DNA of 64,000 nucleotides from Aporrectodea caliginosa (GCA_020284085.1 JACEVL010000130.1:1448408-1512407), one strand, 5' to 3'; counted from the stretch's first letter, positions 21,181 through 31,976 are shown. The notes: generated by a model from the sequence alone, not told the origin. A program made the numbers and translations.

Positions 21181-21339
21181 TAATATTGTTAATAATAATT
21201 ATTAAATAAACATAATATCACATAAAACAAAGAAAGTTAAATGAAAGTATAATAATTGTTAATATTTCCATTTATATTTTCATTTAATTATATCTTTTGA
21301 TCATCCGTTAGCAAATAATGCCCATCTACACGTAACTAT

Positions 21340-21560
21340 GAAATTCGAAACAGGTGGTCTCCAGCCCACGTGTAGAGCCAGCCAACGGAATCCCATCTGG
21401 AATGCTCTTCGCCCTCTGTTCTAATGCTGTATGTGGCTATAATATGGTTTACTCAAGACTCTTAAAGACACACTTTTCAGCTGTTTGATGGCCACATGTT
21501 GAGCGCTTCTGAGAGACTCTTAAGCGGCGCTTTATAAATGTCTTGTTACATTGCACTACA
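21340..21560 (+). mobile_element. LINE/SINE 3' fragment
   Basis: Reads TCAAGACTCTTAAAGACACA (SRLLKTH, fitting the LINE C-terminal LKTHLF motif) and ends GAGCGCTTCTGAGAGACTC, GGCGCTTTATAAATGTC. The tail is TTACATTGC. 5' truncated. Confidence 0.5.
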
Positions 21561-22032
21561 TCCGGAGTTGACAGTTCGACCGGAAGTGCCTAGAACCTCA
21601 CGACAAGTTCCCAAAATCTCATTAGGTACCGGGGTAATGTTACCACAACGTAGTTCTCCGTCATGCATGCGTTGCTGACTCGCATTCAGCTTCCCTCGTG
21701 TACATAGCGATCAATGGTGCGCCACAATAGGAAACCATTGTAGCAGAACGTACACTTCACTGACCAACTGGCATTTAAAGAATAGCACATATCAATTGAA
21801 GGTGTACAATTGCACGCAATTACATCATTGGAAACATTAAGGTTGGGCGCTCAATTTAATGCCAGCCACGTCACGTAACATTGAGTTGTTGCGTGAAGCA
21901 GTGACGACCATGCTGCAGTCCACTGCTTTTATCTTGTCATTATACAAAGCCACAATGATTGCACGAATAAATATATAAAAATGGTCCTTTATTGGCCGAT
22001 GAAGAAACCCTTATTTCATGTATTCCGTACAA
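21561..22032. other. Intergenic, no gene seen
   Basis: Unremarkable sequence without supported open frames. Confidence 0.5.
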
Positions 22033-22048
22033 TGAACTACGTTTCTAA

Positions 22049-22208
22049 CATGGGCGTATTTAGGTGGTGGTTTTACGGGTTCATACCCACCCCCCCATAA
22101 AGCATTACTGTTATTAAAAACTAAAAATGTGCAAAAATACGACAATTTCCAATGGAAACCCCACGAAAACGTATAACCCATCAGAATTTTTTCCTGGCTA
22201 CGGCCCCG
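22049..22208. mobile_element. 160-bp MITE with 16-bp flanking direct repeats
   Basis: Begins CATGGGCGTATTTAGG and ends TTTCCTGGCTACGGCCCCG; the ends are rough inverted repeats of the widespread GGGCGTAGCCAGG type. It is flanked on both sides by TGAACTACGTTTCTAA (22033-22048 and 22209-22224). A diverged relative starts near 49546. Confidence 0.7.
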
Positions 22209-22269
22209 TGAACTACGTTTCTAAAATATTCGAGCCCAATTGTATTGCAGGCTGTCTGTTCTGTTAGTA

Positions 22270-22345
22270 GTTAAGATTGTTTCAATTGCATAACATGTAA
22301 ATGTACAGCGCAGTACGTTTGTCAGGCGCTTAATAAAGAAAACAT
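22270..22345 (+). mobile_element. Retroelement 3' end with short ATT tail
   Basis: TGCATAACATGTAAATGTAC, AGCGCAGTACGTTTGTCAGG, CGCTTAATAAAGAAAAC, then ATTATTATT. The same terminus at 26180-26245 carries a 228-bp (ATT)n array. Confidence 0.7.
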
Positions 22346-22779
22346 TATTATTAATCTCCACTTAAGTATTTACTGGAGTTGTCGCTCAAACTATAATGTC
22401 GCATGATTCCGTGGTTGGCAGCAGTGACGCATTATGACGTCAACAGCATAAAAACAATGAAACCCGCTATGTTATGTTATATCCATTTAACCGATTTCCT
22501 CCAACGATCATGACTATGTTAAAATTCTAAAATTAATTAACGCTCAGGTCCAACTTTAACCAGTTCTGAATGTAGTTCTCTAGTGTAGGCTTTTACGTCC
22601 GGCAAAATGGCAGATTGGTACGAACATCAGTTTACTTTATTATAGTACGTTTTCAGAAAAATTGTAAACAAAATTATTTGGTAGGCCTAAACATAATTAT
22701 TATAAGACTTATGGGCCTAACTATTTTATTAGGCGTACCTGTTGCGATCCCAACTGGTCTATATCACACTTTTCGGCTG

Positions 22780-22880
22780 ACCTATTGACCTCAACTCACA
22801 ACTTTATATAGCGCCTCTTCAAGACAGACTCATCAGAGGCTCTCCCGACCATCATTCACTGGCTGCAGGTTCGATAGAGT
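22780..22880 (-). mobile_element. SINE 3' end
   Basis: ACTTTATATAGCGCCTCTTC then CATCAGAGGCTCTCCCGACC, the inverted TATATAGCGC/GAGGCGCT signature. Confidence 0.65.
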
Positions 22881-23079
22881 TGGAGAAGCCAACAGCGGGT
22901 CATATCTGTGCATAGGTCTCACTTATTGATATAAAAGCGACTAACCTGCAATTCCAACTTATTAATTGTAATGTAATGTAATGTAATTGAACATTTATAA
23001 CTTGTCGTCATGTGTTTCTACCATTTCATGTAATCATACTGCGGATTGTCAGTTTGAATTAAATTAAAACAAACGAATA

Positions 23080-23170
23080 AATTATTGTTATTATTATTAT
23101 TACTATTATTATCAACATCATCATCATCATTGTCATTATAATTATAATCATCATCATCATCATTATCATC
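23080..23170. repeat. Mixed ATT/ATC trinucleotide stretch
   Basis: (ATT)n passing into (ATC)n. Creates Asn/Asp-rich frames that are not genes. Confidence 0.9.
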
Positions 23171-23673
23171 TTCAGCTGCTGCTGCAACAGTAGGAGCTGT
23201 TATGTCGTCACCACACACTGTACAGCTAGACTTGCGTGTACGGTTATACATTATGTAGGCCTACACCATTGTCAAGTTATAGGGCTATAGGCCTATACCT
23301 CGCATCGTCATGCTTATACCATTGGCACATGGCACAATGTATAATTAGCGTCTTGTATACGAAACGTTACTTTATTAGAATCATCTTTGTCATCTATCAT
23401 CGTCATCTTAACGAACCGTCATCATCTTTGTTGCAGAAAAGCTAATCCTGTACTAACTGGCACCTGAGAACATCTCAACATATATGGCGTCACACATCTG
23501 CTAACACCAGCGCCGATTTCTCCTAGCGAATATTCCAAGGCAGCAGTCGATGTTCCTCATTCATGTACCAAAACTATTGAAATCCAATCTGCCAATCGAT
23601 AGATCGATCAGCATCGTCTGCAGCTGTGAAAGGCCAGCAATCGTTTAGCAGCAGCAGCAGCGCCATCTGGAGA

Positions 23674-23994
23674 ATGTCATCGGCTGAATTGGATCGCACC
23701 CTGGCGAGTGACTTGGAAGCAGAGATCGAGCGACTGCGTGGCCGGGTGACTCAGCTGCGCAACCTCTTCGTCCTCTGCCTCGGTCTGCTCGGCTTCTCCT
23801 GCGCGGTCGTTGCCACCATTCTCACCGACACCTTCCGCCTCGTGACCTTCGTCAGCCCCGGTGTCCAGTACAGCTACTGGGCCACTTCGGTCGGTCTCCT
23901 CGGCCTTCTGGCCGCCGAACTGACCTCGTCCATCTCCTGGAACGATTGCTCTCTTTTTGTCGTTGAGACCAGGACAGTCCAACCGCTCAACTAG
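23674..23994 (+). CDS. Predicted small two-transmembrane protein, family unknown
   Basis: ATG at 23674 (A at -3) opens a 106-residue frame to TAG at 23992-23994. The N-terminus is a short charged helix, LDRTLASDLEAEIERLRGRV, likely coiled coil (residues 6-28). Hydrophobic segment 1 is LFVLCLGLLGFSCAVVATIL (31-50) and segment 2 lies at 66-88 (YSYWATSVGLLGLLAAELTS). Codons are GC-rich at third positions, unlike the surrounding AT-rich DNA, which supports coding. AATAAA at 24129-24134 gives a 135-nt 3' UTR. It may be a single-exon gene or the last exon of a longer one, since the frame is open to the left of the ATG. It is convergent with the GPCR gene, 532 bp apart. No family recognised; real protein likely, exact limits uncertain. 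Confidence 0.55.
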   Translation: MSSAELDRTLASDLEAEIERLRGRVTQLRNLFVLCLGLLGFSCAVVATILTDTFRLVTFVSPGVQYSYWATSVGLLGLLAAELTSSISWNDCSLFVVETRTVQPLN

Positions 23995-24128
23995 TCAGCG
24001 ATCCTACATCCACTTTAAAACCCGGGTTACATCGGTCGATTTAAAAAATACAACTTAACTTCAATAATATAAGACAATGACCTGTATCCATCTGCGTTGT
24101 TAAATGCTATTTAAGGTTAACTTTGGTA

Positions 24129-24134
24129 AATAAA
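24129..24134 (+). terminator. Poly(A) signal AATAAA
   Basis: First AATAAA after the stop at 23994 on the plus strand. Confidence 0.45.
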
Positions 24135-24364
24135 ATTAATTACATCTGCGTCCTACTGATCTTAGAAATGAAACATATGTGGGTAGAAACTGGAAAGAAG
24201 GCAGACGACGTACGGGCAGACGGATCGGGGGGGGGGAGACATACAGGTATATACTTTTGTAGATAGAGTGATAGATAAGTAAGTAAATGAGTAAGGACGT
24301 GGTAATGGAATGGGCTTGTAGGTAGGTCACATGCTCGAGTATGACAGACTTATTCATTGACTGA

Positions 24365-24411
24365 TTTATTGATTAACTGATTGATTGATTTATCGATCGA
24401 TTGATTTTATT
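24365..24411 (-). terminator. Candidate poly(A) signals for the GPCR gene
   Basis: On the minus strand AATAAA occurs at 24411-24406 and 24370-24365, about 115-160 nt after the stop at 24527. The segment 24355-24430 is a GATT-rich imperfect repeat. Confidence 0.4.
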
Positions 24412-24526
24412 AACTGATCGATAAATAACAGTTCGTCGTATCGATCGATGAACGTGAGAAAAGAGAAGAAGAAAAGCTGGAGTCATTTCTAGTCATAGCA
24501 CAATCTCTCTTCCAGGTCAGAGCCTC

Positions 24527-25786
24527 CTACATCGCAGTTTCGACGGTAGGTGGCGACTTAACGGAGCATCTGTTGAGAGTAGCAACGACGGCAACAGTCG
24601 ACGCTGGTGAAGTGTTGCAGCGTCGAGCGACGACGTCCACTGGTTCCTTGTCTGCCACGGTAGGAGACTGGCACCCTGCTGAGGCCGTACAGTAGACGAG
24701 TTCCTTCCACGTCTCTCGGAAGTGTGCATTGACGATGCAGTAGAGGACGAAGTTGAAGGCGAAGTTGATGGTCTGAAGGACGTTCGTCGCTACTATGGCC
24801 GTCGTAACTATTTCAACGTTGTTCGGATGGGCTGCGTAGTAGTAGAACTGGAGCAACTCCGAGGGGCAGATAAGAACGAGGAACATGCAGACGATGGCCA
24901 CAAGGGTCGGGGTCACACGACTGCCGCATGACGTCACCCGGGCGCTCACGTGGTACAGGCGCCGGATGTTGTAGGACTCGCGCAGAGCGCGGACGAGATG
25001 AACGTTGCAGTAGGCGAGCAGAAGGACCGGAAGGAGGAATCCGAGCAGAGCCCAGACGTAGGTGAAGGCCGTCTTAAGATGTCCGTTGACGACGAACGGT
25101 CCTTGGTCGAGGAGGAAGATGACGTCCGACGGAGGACAGTCGAGAACGACGATCTGGTATGTCCAGAGGATGGGCAGTTCAAGGACGGACCACAGCACGA
25201 AGGTCACTACGACCGCCGTCCGAGTGCAGTTCGTGCTGAGCAGGTAGCGTGCTTCTATCGGTCGGCAGATGGCTGTGTATCGTCCTGCGGCCATGATGAC
25301 CGTCAGCCAAGTGCCAGTGTGCATGAAGGTGTTCTGGAAATAGGGACCGTAGATCTTGGAGTAGAGCCAGACGCTGCGCTCGGCGAAGGCAGTCTGCGAC
25401 CGGCTGAGCAACCCTGTCAGGAGTCCACTGGCGCAGTACAGGGCATCGGAGACGGCGAGGGCGATGAGGCCCGTGTGCGCCGACTGCTCGACGGCGTTCT
25501 GCATCGTCGCTTTCATGCGTCGCCTCGACAGCACAAGGACGTTGAAGATGTTTCCGATCAGTCCGAAGGCACAGACCATCGGATTGGCCACTCCTGCCAG
25601 GTAGAACTTGACTTCGTCGAGGACGCTCGGACCACTCCCCCCTGGCCTCTCTTCCACAGATGAGTCATTGCTTGATGTCACTGTTACCATTGTGACGTTC
25701 GCTTCTTCGCCGTAACCGCGACGACGCGATCGGTCGTCTGCGTAGAGCGTCTGCAGAAGCGAGCAGATGTCGTCACCGCCGAACAT
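24527..25786 (-). CDS. Class A peptide G protein-coupled receptor (FMRFamide/myosuppressin/sex-peptide-receptor-like)
   Basis: Intronless, 419 residues, ATG at 25786 with G at -3. Plasma-membrane receptor, likely for a short neuropeptide. The N-terminus has N-glycosylation sites NVT (30) and NDS (40). Seven hydrophobic segments: about 62-87 (GLIGNIFNVLVL, Asn79), 105-126 (LAVSD, Asp114), 148-172, 190-210 (Trp199), 238-262 (Pro253), 292-316 (LICPSELLQF, Pro308) and 332-352. Departures from class A: DRY is GRY (168-170), NPxxY is NFVLY (345-349), the toggle Trp before Pro308 is Ile, and no Cys is visible at the start of TM3 to pair with Cys217. NFxxYC in TM7 and non-DRY motifs are features I recall from the sex-peptide/myosuppressin/dmsr group, so I place it there loosely. 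GC-rich codons; stop TAG at 24529-24527. Confidence 0.93.
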   Translation of the reverse strand: MFGGDDICSLLQTLYADDRSRRRGYGEEANVTMVTVTSSNDSSVEERPGGSGPSVLDEVKFYLAGVANPMVCAFGLIGNIFNVLVLSRRRMKATMQNAVEQSAHTGLIALAVSDALYCASGLLTGLLSRSQTAFAERSVWLYSKIYGPYFQNTFMHTGTWLTVIMAAGRYTAICRPIEARYLLSTNCTRTAVVVTFVLWSVLELPILWTYQIVVLDCPPSDVIFLLDQGPFVVNGHLKTAFTYVWALLGFLLPVLLLAYCNVHLVRALRESYNIRRLYHVSARVTSCGSRVTPTLVAIVCMFLVLICPSELLQFYYYAAHPNNVEIVTTAIVATNVLQTINFAFNFVLYCIVNAHFRETWKELVYCTASAGCQSPTVADKEPVDVVARRCNTSPASTVAVVATLNRCSVKSPPTVETAM

Positions 25787-25900
25787 GACGTATTGTGGCC
25801 AAGAAACCGCACAATGACGTCATTAATACGTAATCAGTCACCGTCGATTATACAGTGAGCAGATACTGATGTGCAGGTTTCGTAATTTTGACGTCATCAG
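25787..25900 (-). promoter_or_regulatory. Two perfect CRE sites upstream of the GPCR start
   Basis: TGACGTCA occurs at 25815-25822 and 25889-25896, about 30 and 100 bp upstream of the ATG. This is the known CREB/ATF palindrome. Their promoter role is inferred from position. Confidence 0.45.
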
Positions 25901-26179
25901 TGATCCATTACGAGCCCTTTAGTCGCTGTAAATGCAAACATGACGCAAATTGCAATCAAAAGCTTGGTTACAATCAACGTTCCCTCTAATATCTTTCCTG
26001 TGTGCGCGGAAGTGGCGGTTGTTTGAGCAGCCTAATTTTCCGTGTGAGCAATAGGCTAAAACTGAGCAACACATTTTTAGAAACATTTGTGATTGTAAAT
26101 TGTAACTACAGACTACAGTATACTGACTAAATACACGTTTGTAATATTAAAGAAGATATTAACTATTAAATTAAGATTT

Positions 26180-26474
<295 letters not shown>

Positions 26475-26535
26475 ATGCTGCCAAAGAACTGACACGTTGC
26501 TAAGCATGTATCGATTAAGAAAACTCGTTTCGAAC

Positions 26536-26790
26536 ATGTATTGTATTGTATTGTATTGTATTTGAACACTTGTTATAGCGCCCCAACCAGATTTTCCATT
26601 CAGAGGCGCTCCCGACTACTGCGCGAACGCTGAATCGGAGTTTCACGCCGAAGCGCATGAGCAATTGCGAGTGAAGGACTTGCCCAGGGTCCCTACGCGG
26701 CGACTTTGAGGTGGATCCGAACCCGCAACCCTCCAGCTGCAAGGCACCGAACATACCCCTACACCACCGCGCCCCAGTTGTATTGTGATG
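26536..26790 (-). mobile_element. tRNA-derived SINE, near full length
   Basis: Read on the minus strand: tRNA-like head GGGGCGCGGTGGTGTAGGGG (A box TGGTGTAGGGG), GGTGCCTTGCAGCTGGAGGG, B box GGTTCGGATCC, then GTAGGGACCCTGGGCAAGTC, GAAACTCCGATTCAGCG, GGGAGCGCCTCTGAATGG and GGGGCGCTATAACAAGTG, with an (AATAC)n tail at 26536-26561. The body matches 13930-14100. It would have been transcribed by RNA polymerase III and mobilised by a LINE sharing its 3' end. Confidence 0.9.
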
Positions 26791-26799
26791 TGTTGTATT

Positions 26800-26957
26800 G
26801 TGTGTTGTATTGTACTCCACGTTTATAATGCGACCGAGCCACCCGCAGTAAAGATCCGAGAAATTAATCTCTGATAATCCGACCCGACCGGGAAGCGAAC
26901 CCGGGGCGCCGGCGCGGCGAGCGGGCACCAACCCACTCGGCCACTCAGGATCCTTAA
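26800..26957 (-). mobile_element. Second tRNA-derived SINE family
   Basis: Minus strand: GGATCCTGAGTGGCCGAGTG (A box TGGCCGAGTGGG), a long variable-arm-like segment, then B box GGGTTCGCTTCCC, followed by GATTATCAGAGATTAATTTC, a short body ending CGCATTATAAACGTGGAG and an ACAAT tail. The head resembles a Ser/Leu-type tRNA (TGGCCGAGTGG). Different head and body from the neighbouring SINE; inserted next to it in the same orientation. Confidence 0.75.
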
Positions 26958-27866
26958 ACATGCATGATATATCACGAAGTGTGGACTATCTTGCGAATAG
27001 AGATCATTCCGAAAAGTTGGCAAATGTTGGTCGAACCATCATTGGCTGGCACCAGGTCCTGCTGCTTCAACAAGAGCTTCCTATATACATGTATGTGCTC
27101 TAATACTGAACTATTAGTGGAGTATTTTCCTGCCTTCTTCGTTCAATCACAATGGATTCTCGAAGCACCAAGATCCACGCCAATGCAGTGTACACTAATA
27201 CGGTTGGGTAATTGGAAGTGAAAGAAGTGTTTTTGGTGTGAGGTTCATGCAATTGAGTGGATATATCACGTCTAACAATCTCGGTGGCTGACATGTCTGG
27301 TGCCCGCATATAACAATGTAGGCCAAGATGCAGTCTGAAGGAGGCAATTCATTAATTGCCAATTTCTATGCGGATGTAGATTCCACTCCAACTTTAGTCC
27401 ATTTTCCATACGACCTCTTCTAGGTAGACTACAGAGAGAAGGAGGCTGAGGAGATGCTAAGAGATGAGGGTGGGGTTTCGACTATGATAAGAAAGATTGG
27501 AAGGCGGAGGGCTGAATGGTTAAGAGACGGAATTCTTAACGAGGTGAGACTTTAAATTGGAGTTCAAATCCTGGAGTCATTTATAGACAGAGAAGGCTAA
27601 AAGAGACGACACATGTGACATGTTAGTGGCACATGGATAAAATTATAAAGTGAAAGTTGAGACGAAGTAAGTCCTGGTCGCCCACGCGTTTGATGAGTCT
27701 CAATTTTCCATTGTGGCCTTTCAAATTCAGTCTCGTTCAGTGTTACCAGATTGTTTGCTTTGTCGGTTAATGACAACTCTAGTCACTAATGGACTAATAG
27801 AAGTATCTATCCTAGCAGTATTCACTGTTTTCTTCTGGTTTTCTGTCTATTAGCCGGGTTCAAATG
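26958..27866. other. Intergenic, no gene seen
   Basis: No supported coding region; ordinary composition. Confidence 0.5.
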
Positions 27867-27879
27867 TCACTGTATAAAA

Positions 27880-28755
27880 CTTAGAGCTGTCTCGTCTCGA
27901 GACAATGTCTCGGTCTCGAGACGTCTCGAGATATGCTTTTTGATATCTCGGTCTCGGTCTCGGAACCTATTGTCTCGGTCTCGGTCTCGCGATCATTTCT
28001 TGACTTAAGCTTATTGGAAACTGTCTTGAAGCGAAAGTCTTGTTCTCTTGTAGAAGCTGTTTCTATTGTTCTCACTCAAACTGTGTTTAGTTCAGAAATT
28101 TTTGGGGTATAAAATTGTGCTGTGCTGATGTGATAACTAGTAAGTCGGAAGTACTAAACACACCGGAAGTTTTGAAAAACGGTTTTTCGGGATGACACTA
28201 ACTTAACAGATATTGTAAAGAGCAATTTCTACTTTATTTCGATTTTCTATCAGTGCAAAAATCATAAATGTCTCATAAAGAACTTGAAATAGTAAAATTT
28301 GCATTCACGCAATTTGAAGTTATGGGCAAACAAGAAATGACGTGCCTTTTGCCGCTGGTGTAAAGCGAAAACGCGAAACGATTGGAACAACATAGTTTCT
28401 CAAAGTGAGTTATGTCCCAAAATTAAGAGTTATGTCCCAAATGTATGGAATAGGCCTACTGTTGGCTTAAATTTTAGAATCGTTTAGAAGATTTCAAGAT
28501 GCCTGAAATATTTAATTTCTTTGAACTCTTCAGGTAATCGGCTTCCTTTAGAAACTAGTCCCTGGTAGTAGACTTGAACAGTTGAAAAAATGTTTTCAGG
28601 ATTTCAGTCCATTTTGCATTTCCATCACTTTCGAAAATATGCGGTTAACATTGTCTTAAATTGTCTTGAACCTCGTGTTTTGGTCTCGGTCCCCACTGTC
28701 TCGGTCTTGGCCCCGGTCTTGAAGTTTTAAGTCTCGCATAAAAGTCTGATAAAAT
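27880..28755. mobile_element. 876-bp transposon with GTCTC arrays and 13-bp flanking repeats
   Basis: Flanked by TCACTGTATAAAA at 27867-27879 and 28756-28768. The left 110 bp is packed with GTCTCG/GAGAC words and the right 80 bp with GGTCTCGGTCC and CTCGGTCTTGGC words in the same orientation. The interior has no transposase, so it is non-autonomous. Clear terminal inverted repeats are not visible. Confidence 0.65.
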
Positions 28756-28768
28756 TCACTGTATAAAA

Positions 28769-29035
28769 AATTAAACTCATTCTATCTATAAATATGTAGC
28801 CCAATTTACACAACTTAACTCAGTATACTCTTAGAGTAGGCTACATAAATACACAGATAATATATGGACGCAGAGGAGTTTTATCTCATCGACTGTTCGC
28901 GTCGCTCAATTCAGCAACATATATAAAAAATAGATTGCATTAGCTGCAGAAGTAGTTCCCATTTCGCTCTACTGTACATTTAGACTCTATGCCATGCATT
29001 TGGCAATAATCAAAATCGTGTAATATAATCATTCC
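28769..29035. other. No gene seen
   Basis: AT-rich spacer between the GTCTC element and the trinucleotide array. Confidence 0.5.
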
Positions 29036-29065
29036 CATCATCATCATCATCATCATCAGCATCAA

Positions 29066-29162
<97 letters not shown>

Positions 29163-29180
29163 GTCGTCGTCGTCGTCGTA
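29036..29180. repeat. (ATC)n then (GTC)n microsatellite
   Basis: About 120 bp of CAT repeats followed by CGT repeats at 29160-29180. Produces a poly-Met frame on the minus strand that is not a gene. Confidence 0.97.
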
Positions 29181-29644
29181 GTCGTCTCGTACTCTGACCT
29201 GTATTTATGTTGTATTTATGCATGCATGCATGTATGTATGTATGCATGTGTATGTATGTACTATGTATTTATGTATGTACATAGGCCTATGTAGACATTT
29301 ACCATAACGCTTTTTAAAACGTAACCTGTGCCATTGCTCAATGATGCTTAAGTCATTAAGAGCTAAAAATTAATCAATGAGATAACTAGAAAATTCGCCA
29401 TCGACGAGCACACGCAGACACGCAGAACCCAACGGACGGATTCACGTCCAGGGCTGATAGTAGACTGGAGTTCTTGGAATCCCTCGTGGGGTCGAAGAAG
29501 AAGAGTGACGACCGACCCCTGCCGGAGAAAGTTTTCATAAATCGTCATCGTTTAAGAGTATTCCGTTGTGATGCACTTCCGGATTAGAATCTACGAATGA
29601 TTTATTTCTTAGATTTGATATCTTTTGAAAGCTACGTCGTACAA

Positions 29645-31976
29645 GACACTTCGTTCCTTCAATGATTCTGTTCTTTTAATGATTCTGTTTTTCAATGATT
29701 CTGTTTTTCAATGATTCTGTTTTTCAATGATTCTGTTTTTCAATGATTCTGTTTTTCCTGTTTTTCAATGATTCTGTTCAATGATTCTTCAATGATTCTG
29801 TTTCTTGAATGATTCTGTTTCTTGAATGATTCTGTTCCTTCAATGATTCTGTTCCTTTCAATGATTCTGTCCCTTCAATGATTCTGTTCTTTGAATGATT
29901 CTGTTTTTCAATGATTCTGTTTTTCAATGATTCTGTTTTTCAATGATTCTGTTTTTTCCCCAATGATTCTGTTTCTTGAATGATTCTGTTTCTTGAATGA
30001 TTATGTTCCTTGAATGATTCTGTTCCTTTCAATGATTCTGTCCCTTCAATGATTCTGTTCCTTCAATGATTCTGTTCCTTCAATGATTCTGTTTCTTCAA
30101 TGATTCTGTTCCTTCAACAATTCTGTTCCTTCAATGATTCTGTTCCTTCAACAATTCTGTTCCTTCAATGATTCTGTTCCTTCAAATATTCTGTTCCTTC
30201 AACAATTCTGTTCCTTCAATGATTCTGTTCCTTCAATGAATCTGTTCCTTTAATGATTCTGTCCCTTCAATGATTCTGTTCCTTCAATGATTCTGTTCCT
30301 TCAATGATTCTGTTCTTTCAATGACTCTGTTCCTTCAATGATTCTGTTCCTTCAATAATTCTGTTCCTTCAATGATTCTGTTCCTTCAATGAATCTGTTC
30401 CTTTCAATGATTCTGTCCCTTCAATGATTCTGTTCCTTCAATGATTCTGTTCCTTCAAATATTCTGTTCCTTCAATGACTCTGTTCCTTCAATGAATCTG
30501 TTCCTTTCAATGATTCTGTCCCTTCAATAATTCTGTACCTTCAATAATTCTGTTCCTTCAACAATTCTGTTCCTTCAATGATTTTGTTCCTTGAATGATT
30601 CTGTTCCTTTAATGATTCTGTTCCTTCAATGATTCTGTTCCTTCAATGATTCTGTTTCTCCAACAATTATGTTCCTTCAATGATTATGTTTCTTCAATGT
30701 TCTGTTTCTTCAATGATTCTGTTCTTTCAATGACTCTGTTCCTTGAATGATTCTATTCCTTCAATAATTCTGTTCCTTCAATGATTCTGTTCCTTCAATG
30801 AATCTGTTCCTTTAATGATTCTGTTCTTTCAATGACTCTGTTCCTTGAATGATTCTATTCCTTCAATAATTCTGTTCCTTCAATGATTCTGTTCCTTCAA
30901 TGAATCTGTTCCTTTCAATGATTCTGTCCCTTCAATGATTCTGTTCCTTCAATGATTCTGTTCCTTCAAATATTCTGTTCCTTCAATGACTCTGTTCCTT
31001 CAATGAATCTGTTCCTTTCAATGATTCTGTCCCTTCAATAATTCTGTACCTTCAATAATTCTGTTCCTTCAACAATTCTGTTCCTTCAATGATTTTGTTC
31101 CTTGAATGATTCTGTTCCTTTAATGATTCTGTTCCTTCAATGATTCTGTTCCTTCAATGATTCTGTTTCTCCAACAATTCTGTTCCTTCAATGATTCTGT
31201 TTCTTCAATGATTCTGTTTCTTCAATGATTCTGTTCTTTCAATGACTCTGTTCCTTGAATGATTCTATTCCTTCAATAATTCTGTTCCTTCAATGATTCT
31301 GTTCCTTCAATGAATCTGTTCCTTTCAATGATTCTGTCCCTTCAATGATTCTGTTCCTTCAATGATTCTGTCCCTTCAATAATTCTGTTCCTTCAATAAT
31401 TCTGTTCCTTCAACAATTCTGTTCCTTCAATGATTCTGTTTCTTCAATGATTCTGTTCTTTCAATGACTCTGTTCCTTCAATGATTCTATTCCTTCAATA
31501 ATTCTGTTCCTTCAATGATTCTGTTCCTTCAATGAATCTGTTCCTTTCAATGATTCTGTCCCTTCAATGATTCTGTTCCTTCAATGATTCTGTTCCTTCA
31601 AATATTCTGTTCCTTCAATGACTCTGTTCCTTCAATGAATCTGTTCCTTTCAATGATTCTGTCCCTTCAATAATTCTGTACCTTCAATAATTCTGTTCCT
31701 TCAATGAATCTGTTCCTTTCAATAATTCTGTACCTTCAATAATTCTGTTCCTTCAATGATTCTGTCCCTTCAATAATTCTGTACCTTCAATAATTCTGTT
31801 CCTTCAATGATTCTGTTCCTTCAATGATTCTGTTCCTTTCAATGATTCTGTCCCTTCAATAATTCTGTACCTTCAATAATTCTGTTCCTTCAATGATTCT
31901 GTCCCTTCAATAATTCTGTTCCTTCAATGATTCTGTTCCTTCAATGATTCTGTTCCTTCAATGATTCTGTTCCTGT
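29645..31976. repeat. 17-bp minisatellite, about 137 units, with 511-bp higher-order repeat
   Basis: Unit TTCAATGATTCTGTTCC. Variant units (TTCAACAAT, ATTTTGTTCC, TTTCTCCAAC, CTTTCAAT 18-mers, TTCAAATATT) recur in the same order about 511 bp apart: ATTTTGTTCC at 30581 and 31092, TTTCTCCAAC at 30655 and 31166. The 5' 300 bp uses a TTTTTCAATGATTCTG variant. No open frame survives because 17 is not a multiple of three. Confidence 0.98.

Noticed and set aside
24950..25663. Plus-strand frame of 237 codons
   Set aside because: Antisense shadow of the GPCR gene; the minus-strand frame has seven hydrophobic segments and receptor motifs while this one is featureless and highly charged.
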